A stretch of 64,000 bases of DNA from an uncultured Muribaculaceae bacterium (lineage in GTDB: Bacteria > Bacteroidota > Bacteroidia > Bacteroidales > Muribaculaceae), in assembly GCA_910577315.1 (NCBI GenBank), contig CAJTME010000002.1:124001-188000 (forward strand), given 5' to 3'. Positions 60,433-64,000 of this stretch are shown in pieces. The translations under genes and the position numbers were made by a program. Positions within the stretch are counted from its first letter, which is position 1; each line of letters opens with the position of its first letter. Below the pieces are notes generated by a model. That model was not told the origin of the DNA and made no database searches. It saw only the letters and a program-made list of their open reading frames with translations.

Positions 60433-61455
60433 TCAAAGAGAGCGTTTCTCGAGCTTTGCGACACGGGCAAACAAATCGCCCAGCCGCTTGAGGTGTACGG
60501 CCTGCCGGGCAAAATCTCCGGCGCCCACGGCAGGATAACCCATCAGGCGTGAGCCGTCGGCGACATTGTTGGGTATGCCTGACTGAGCGCCTATTTCCAC
60601 GCGGTTGCCAACGGTGATGTGGCCTGCGAATCCCACCTGGCCGCCAATCATGCAGTTATCGCCGATTTTGGTGGAACCTGCTATGCCGGTCTGAGCCGCT
60701 ATTACGGTGTTTGAGCCGATTGAGCTGTTGTGTGCGGCCTGGATGAGGTTGTCGAGTTTGGTTCCTGCGCCGATTGTAGTCGTACCCATCGTGGCGCGGT
60801 CAATTGTTGTGTTGGCGCCGATTTCGACGTTGTCGCCTATGGTCACGATACCGATTTGGGGGATTTTGTGATATGAACCGTCGGGCAGCGGGGCGAAGCC
60901 GAATCCGTCGGCACCGACCACGGCACCGGCATGGATGATGCACCGGGCTCCGATTTTGCAGCCATGGTAAATCTTCGCACCGGGATACACTATGGTGCCT
61001 TCACCGATTTCCACGTTTGCCCCGACGTATGCCTGGGGATAGATTTTCACACCGCGACCCATACGGACGCCCTGGGCAACATAGGCGAATGCGCCGACGT
61101 AGGCATCCTCCGGGACAGTTACCCCGTCGGCTACAAACGAGGGTTGCTCCACGCCTGTGGGCAGGGGATTTAGGGCCTGTGAGGCGTGTTCGAGCAGTAC
61201 CGATAGCACCGCGTAGGGGTCGGCGACGCGTAAAAGGGTGGCGTTGACGGTCTCAGTGGCCTCAAAATCATTACGCACCAGGACGATGGACGCCTTGGTC
61301 GAATAGATGTGGTGGGTATATTTGGGATTGGCCAAAAAAGTGATGTCACCTGGGCGGGCATCTTCAATCTTGGCGAAATTGCTCACTGTTGCTTCGGGGT
61401 CTCCGTCGACCGTGCCCCCGATTAGGGCTGCTATCTGGCAGGCTTTGAATTCCAT
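60433..61455 (-). CDS. lpxD: UDP-3-O-(3-hydroxyacyl)glucosamine N-acyltransferase
   Basis: Third lipid A step. 340 aa: N-terminal uridine-binding domain (EFKACQIAALIGG, ITFLANPKYTHHIYS), then hexapeptide beta-helix (IGEGTIVYPGAKIYHGCKIG) with the catalytic His in QAAHNSSIGSNTVIAAQ. The ATG at 61455 (MEFKACQ) is the family start; 48 upstream bases of open frame are not. Leads lpxD-lpxC/fabZ-lpxA-rnpB on the minus strand. The 118 bases upstream contain GAACTTTG (61499-61492), one base off the -7 consensus. Confidence 0.95.
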   Translation of the reverse strand: MEFKACQIAALIGGTVDGDPEATVSNFAKIEDARPGDITFLANPKYTHHIYSTKASIVLVRNDFEATETVNATLLRVADPYAVLSVLLEHASQALNPLPTGVEQPSFVADGVTVPEDAYVGAFAYVAQGVRMGRGVKIYPQAYVGANVEIGEGTIVYPGAKIYHGCKIGARCIIHAGAVVGADGFGFAPLPDGSYHKIPQIGIVTIGDNVEIGANTTIDRATMGTTTIGAGTKLDNLIQAAHNSSIGSNTVIAAQTGIAGSTKIGDNCMIGGQVGFAGHITVGNRVEIGAQSGIPNNVADGSRLMGYPAVGAGDFARQAVHLKRLGDLFARVAKLEKRSL

Positions 61456-61573
61456 AACGTTGATAGAGGCTTGACTTTGGGTTTCGGGGTGCAAAGTTCG
61501 CAAAAAAAATCCAAAGAAAGGCTATATATGCGCTAAAATCGTCTTTTGGGACAGTTTTATGTAATATTAGGCA

Positions 61574-62401
61574 TTATTGTTTATCATCTTCGTCAGTTGC
61601 CGGGGTGGAATTGGCCAGCTGATCGTCAAGGCGCTGGAGCTGCCGGGTGAGGCGTTCCAGGTTGATCAGAAGGCGGCGCTGACGCTGGAGGGCGCGGGCA
61701 TAGTCCCACGAGGCGCGGAATGCGTCGAGCTGGCGCGCGTCAAGCTTAGCGCTGACCTTGCCTTTCGACCCCACAAGCGTTACGGTCGCGGTCTTGTCGG
61801 GGCACAATGCCAGCGCTTCGACAAGGGGGGCCGCCGCTTCCTGGGTGAGCGACATTATCTCCGAACCCTCCACTTCAACCGATTGGGTGGGCTGGGTGGA
61901 GACATCACCGAACGAAATTGAGTTGAGTCCTATACGGCGCCCGGCTACGTTGGCCACCACGAAACAATACCCTTCGTCGTCCACGCGGGCCTGTATGCCG
62001 GTTTTGTTCATCTCCTGACCGGTGTAAGCGGCATTGTCGACATAGTAGCCGCCGGTGCCGTCAACCTCAATTTTTTTGAAGCGTGGAGCCAGTTCGGCCA
62101 CGGCAGTCTGCACGCCGCTCAACTGAAGTTCGGCCGACGCAAGGCTGTCGCGCGACAGGTCGCTCAGGGCTGTGAGGCGCACCAGGGTGCCCTCGCGGCG
62201 AACGTCGAGGCAGTCGCGGTATTTTTTGTCGAGGGTGTCGAGCGCGGCGATGGCAGCCGGGTAGTCGTGGGCGGTCACGAGGGCGCGGGCATTTTCGAGC
62301 AACCCGCGGGCTTCCTCAGCGCGTTTGTCGCCTGAGCAAGAAGATGCGGCCACTGTCAGCAGCAGACCGGCAATGGCGGTGGTTTTAAGAACGTTGAACA
62401 T
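61574..62401 (-). CDS. Lipoprotein of unknown function
   Basis: 275 aa. Lipobox Cys in AASSCSGDKRAEEAR, so lipid-anchored. Residues about 25-100 are helical with a TPR-like feel (ARGLLENARALVTAHDYPAAIAALDTL); residues about 110-215 are beta-rich (GYYVDNAAYTG, GYCFVVANVAGRRIGLNSI); the C-terminus is a basic coiled segment (RALQRQRRLLINLERLTRQL) ending in an acidic tail. No named family recognised. Starts within the end of the Rel/SpoT gene (17-base overlap), so translation is probably coupled. Confidence 0.75.
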   Translation of the reverse strand: MFNVLKTTAIAGLLLTVAASSCSGDKRAEEARGLLENARALVTAHDYPAAIAALDTLDKKYRDCLDVRREGTLVRLTALSDLSRDSLASAELQLSGVQTAVAELAPRFKKIEVDGTGGYYVDNAAYTGQEMNKTGIQARVDDEGYCFVVANVAGRRIGLNSISFGDVSTQPTQSVEVEGSEIMSLTQEAAAPLVEALALCPDKTATVTLVGSKGKVSAKLDARQLDAFRASWDYARALQRQRRLLINLERLTRQLQRLDDQLANSTPATDEDDKQ

Positions 62402-64000
62402 CTTTTACGCCTTTTACGGTTTTTAGTTTCTTTATGAGTTGGTTGAGCGAGCTCTGATCGTTGATACCGACCACGACATAGCCCTGGAAAAGGCCGTCGT
62501 GACTCTCGATTGAGATGTTTCGCAGCAACGTGGATTTTTCTTTGTTGATGATTGATGTGATGTTGGTTACGATGCCGATGTCGTCGCGGCCGACGATGCG
62601 CAGCGTGGCGCCGAACTGGGTGCCGATTTTTCCGCTCCACCTGGTCGTGATGATGCGGTAGGGATAACGGTCGCGGATATTGGCGGCGTTGGGGCAATCG
62701 GTGCGGTGTATCTTGATGACGCCTTCTGCCGATATGAAACCGAACACGTCGTCGCCGTAGATAGGGTTGCAGCAACGGGCAAGCCGGTAGTTTATGCCCT
62801 TGATGCCTTCGCCTATGACAACCACGTCCGATGCGCCCTGCCGTTCGTCGGTCTCGACGGGCTGTTGCATTACGTATGTGTCAGCCGATATTCGCTCGGC
62901 GCCTTCGGTGGCCTTGCGTTCCATTTCCAGGAAAGTCTCGATGACATCGTTTACCTCGAGCTTTTCCGACGAAATGGCTATGTAAAATTCGGTGATGGTC
63001 TTGTATCCGAGTTTTTTAGCTATGCGCGACACTGACGCTTCGTCAATTTCCACCTTGCGGTTCTTGCACCGGCGCTGCAGCATCTCCTTGCCGAGTTCTC
63101 CCGCGCGCCCTTCCATCTCTTTCAGCGACACCTTGATTTTGTTGCGCGCCTTGGCCGTGACGACAAAGTTAAGCCAGTCGAGCTTGGGCTGCTGGGTAGG
63201 CGAGGTGAGGATTTCGACGGTGTCGCCGCTGGTGAGGCGGTAGTTCAACTTCTGGTTCTTGCCGTTGACGCGGCCACCCGTGCATTGAGTGCCGAGTTTG
63301 GTGTGAATCAGGAAAGCGAAGTCGAGAAGCGATGCTCCCAATGGCAGATTGTAAAGGTCGCCCTTGGGGGTGAACACGAACACTTCCTTGTCATAGACGT
63401 CCATGCGCATGTTGCGCATGAGTTCGAGCGGCCCTGAATCGGCGGTCTCCAGAATGTCGCGCACGTTGTTCATCCACGCATCCAGGTTGCCCTCGCTTTT
63501 CAGGCCCTTGTATTTCCAGTGAGCGGCCAGACCTTTCTCGGCGATGAGGTCCATGCGGCGGGTACGTATCTGCACCTCAACCCAACGCTCCTCGGGGCCG
63601 TAGACGGTGATGTGGAGCGACTCATATCCGTTTGATTTCGGAATCGAAATCCAGTCTTTCATGCGCGACGGGTTGGGCGTGAACATGTCGGTTATGAGAG
63701 AATATGCCATCCAGCAGTCGCTTTTTTCCTTTTCAGGTGCCGAATCGAGCACGATGCGGATTGCGAAGAGGTCGTAGATGCCGTCAAGGTCGTTTTTCTG
63801 CTTTTTCATCTTGTTCCAGATGGAGTAAATCGACTTTGTACGGCCTTTTATCTCAAATTTCAAGCCGGCGGCTTCAAGTTTCGATTTGACCGGCGCGATG
63901 AAATCGGCGATATATTTGTCGCGCGAGATTTTGGTTTCATTGAGTTTATGGGCTATGCGGCTGTAAATGTCGCGGCGGGTGTATTTCAGCGACATGTCTT
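62385..64000 (-). CDS. Rel/SpoT-family (p)ppGpp synthetase/hydrolase (5' partial)
   Basis: Stringent-response enzyme; only the part from the synthetase domain on is in the window. The frame runs off the end: the codon before the ATG at 63995 reads Asp, giving DMSLKYTRRDIY, the normal linker after the HD hydrolase domain, so the start is upstream. Synthetase motifs RMKDWISIPKSNGYESLH and VEVQIRTRRMDLIAE are intact; the RxKD form is that of bifunctional enzymes. TGS domain about residues 205-265 (VFVFTPKGDLYNLPLGASLL) and a C-terminal ACT domain (about 460-536) follow. Named rel or spoT depending on the missing hydrolase half. Confidence 0.93.
   Translation of the reverse strand, partial: DMSLKYTRRDIYSRIAHKLNETKISRDKYIADFIAPVKSKLEAAGLKFEIKGRTKSIYSIWNKMKKQKNDLDGIYDLFAIRIVLDSAPEKEKSDCWMAYSLITDMFTPNPSRMKDWISIPKSNGYESLHITVYGPEERWVEVQIRTRRMDLIAEKGLAAHWKYKGLKSEGNLDAWMNNVRDILETADSGPLELMRNMRMDVYDKEVFVFTPKGDLYNLPLGASLLDFAFLIHTKLGTQCTGGRVNGKNQKLNYRLTSGDTVEILTSPTQQPKLDWLNFVVTAKARNKIKVSLKEMEGRAGELGKEMLQRRCKNRKVEIDEASVSRIAKKLGYKTITEFYIAISSEKLEVNDVIETFLEMERKATEGAERISADTYVMQQPVETDERQGASDVVVIGEGIKGINYRLARCCNPIYGDDVFGFISAEGVIKIHRTDCPNAANIRDRYPYRIITTRWSGKIGTQFGATLRIVGRDDIGIVTNITSIINKEKSTLLRNISIESHDGLFQGYVVVGINDQSSLNQLIKKLKTVKGVKDVQRS

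Overview
The window reads as a chromosomal segment of a Bacteroidales bacterium, most likely of the Muribaculaceae (S24-7) type. The evidence is the gene set and the promoters. There is a fused LpxC/FabZ, a fused NuoCD in a complex I operon without nuoEFG, an atp operon that begins with atpD, and Bacteroidetes-restricted families (DUF4923, DUF4835, DUF2027-Smr, EFR1). Many intergenic regions carry the Bacteroidetes -7 box TAnnTTTG, often with a TTG 20-22 bases upstream, and Shine-Dalgarno sites are weak. No phage, insertion sequence, CRISPR array, tRNA or rRNA was recognised. The family-level name is an inference; the phylum is well supported. Both window ends cut a gene.

Layout. 1-1857: the 3' part of a MalY/PatB-type aminotransferase overlapping dapF. 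1820-7145 (minus): a polysaccharide nucleotide-sugar dehydratase, a DUF4923 protein and a Trk/Ktr potassium system. 7276-9282: a HAD phosphatase diverging from small envelope proteins (two YtxH, a holin-like protein, an unknown). 9352-12918: prmA and an outer-membrane-barrel-like protein, converging on an EFR1 ferredoxin/flavodoxin and a Smr protein. 13092-15252: metal ABC binding protein and ATPase without a permease, then a guanine deaminase. 15336-21858 (minus): a six-gene housekeeping operon, dnaN - exonuclease - coaBC - DUF4835 - recN - rlmB. 21992-26680: two poorly known genes, dnaJ, grpE and ispE.

26945-44363 is the most striking region. A single 17.4-kb co-directional run contains nuoA-B-CD-H, then all eight F1Fo ATP synthase genes (atpD-C-B-E-F-H-A-G), then nuoI-J-K-L-M-N. 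The ATP synthase operon is nested inside the complex I operon, with no visible terminator at either junction and a strong hairpin only after nuoN. Proton pump and ATP synthase would then be made from one transcription unit. Complex I lacks the NADH-oxidising E/F/G module, and its NuoI carries a long charged tail.

44450-64000: an AT-richer acyltransferase, a DMT transporter, recQ-recJ-mscS, a clostripain-like lipoprotein peptidase, three tandem paralogues of a polytopic DUF6056-like (possibly GT-C glycosyltransferase) family of which the middle one is broken by a frameshift, a DUF695-like gene, the RNase P RNA gene packed against lpxA, the lipid A operon lpxD-lpxC/fabZ-lpxA, a lipoprotein of unknown role, and the C-terminal part of a Rel/SpoT (p)ppGpp enzyme running off the end.
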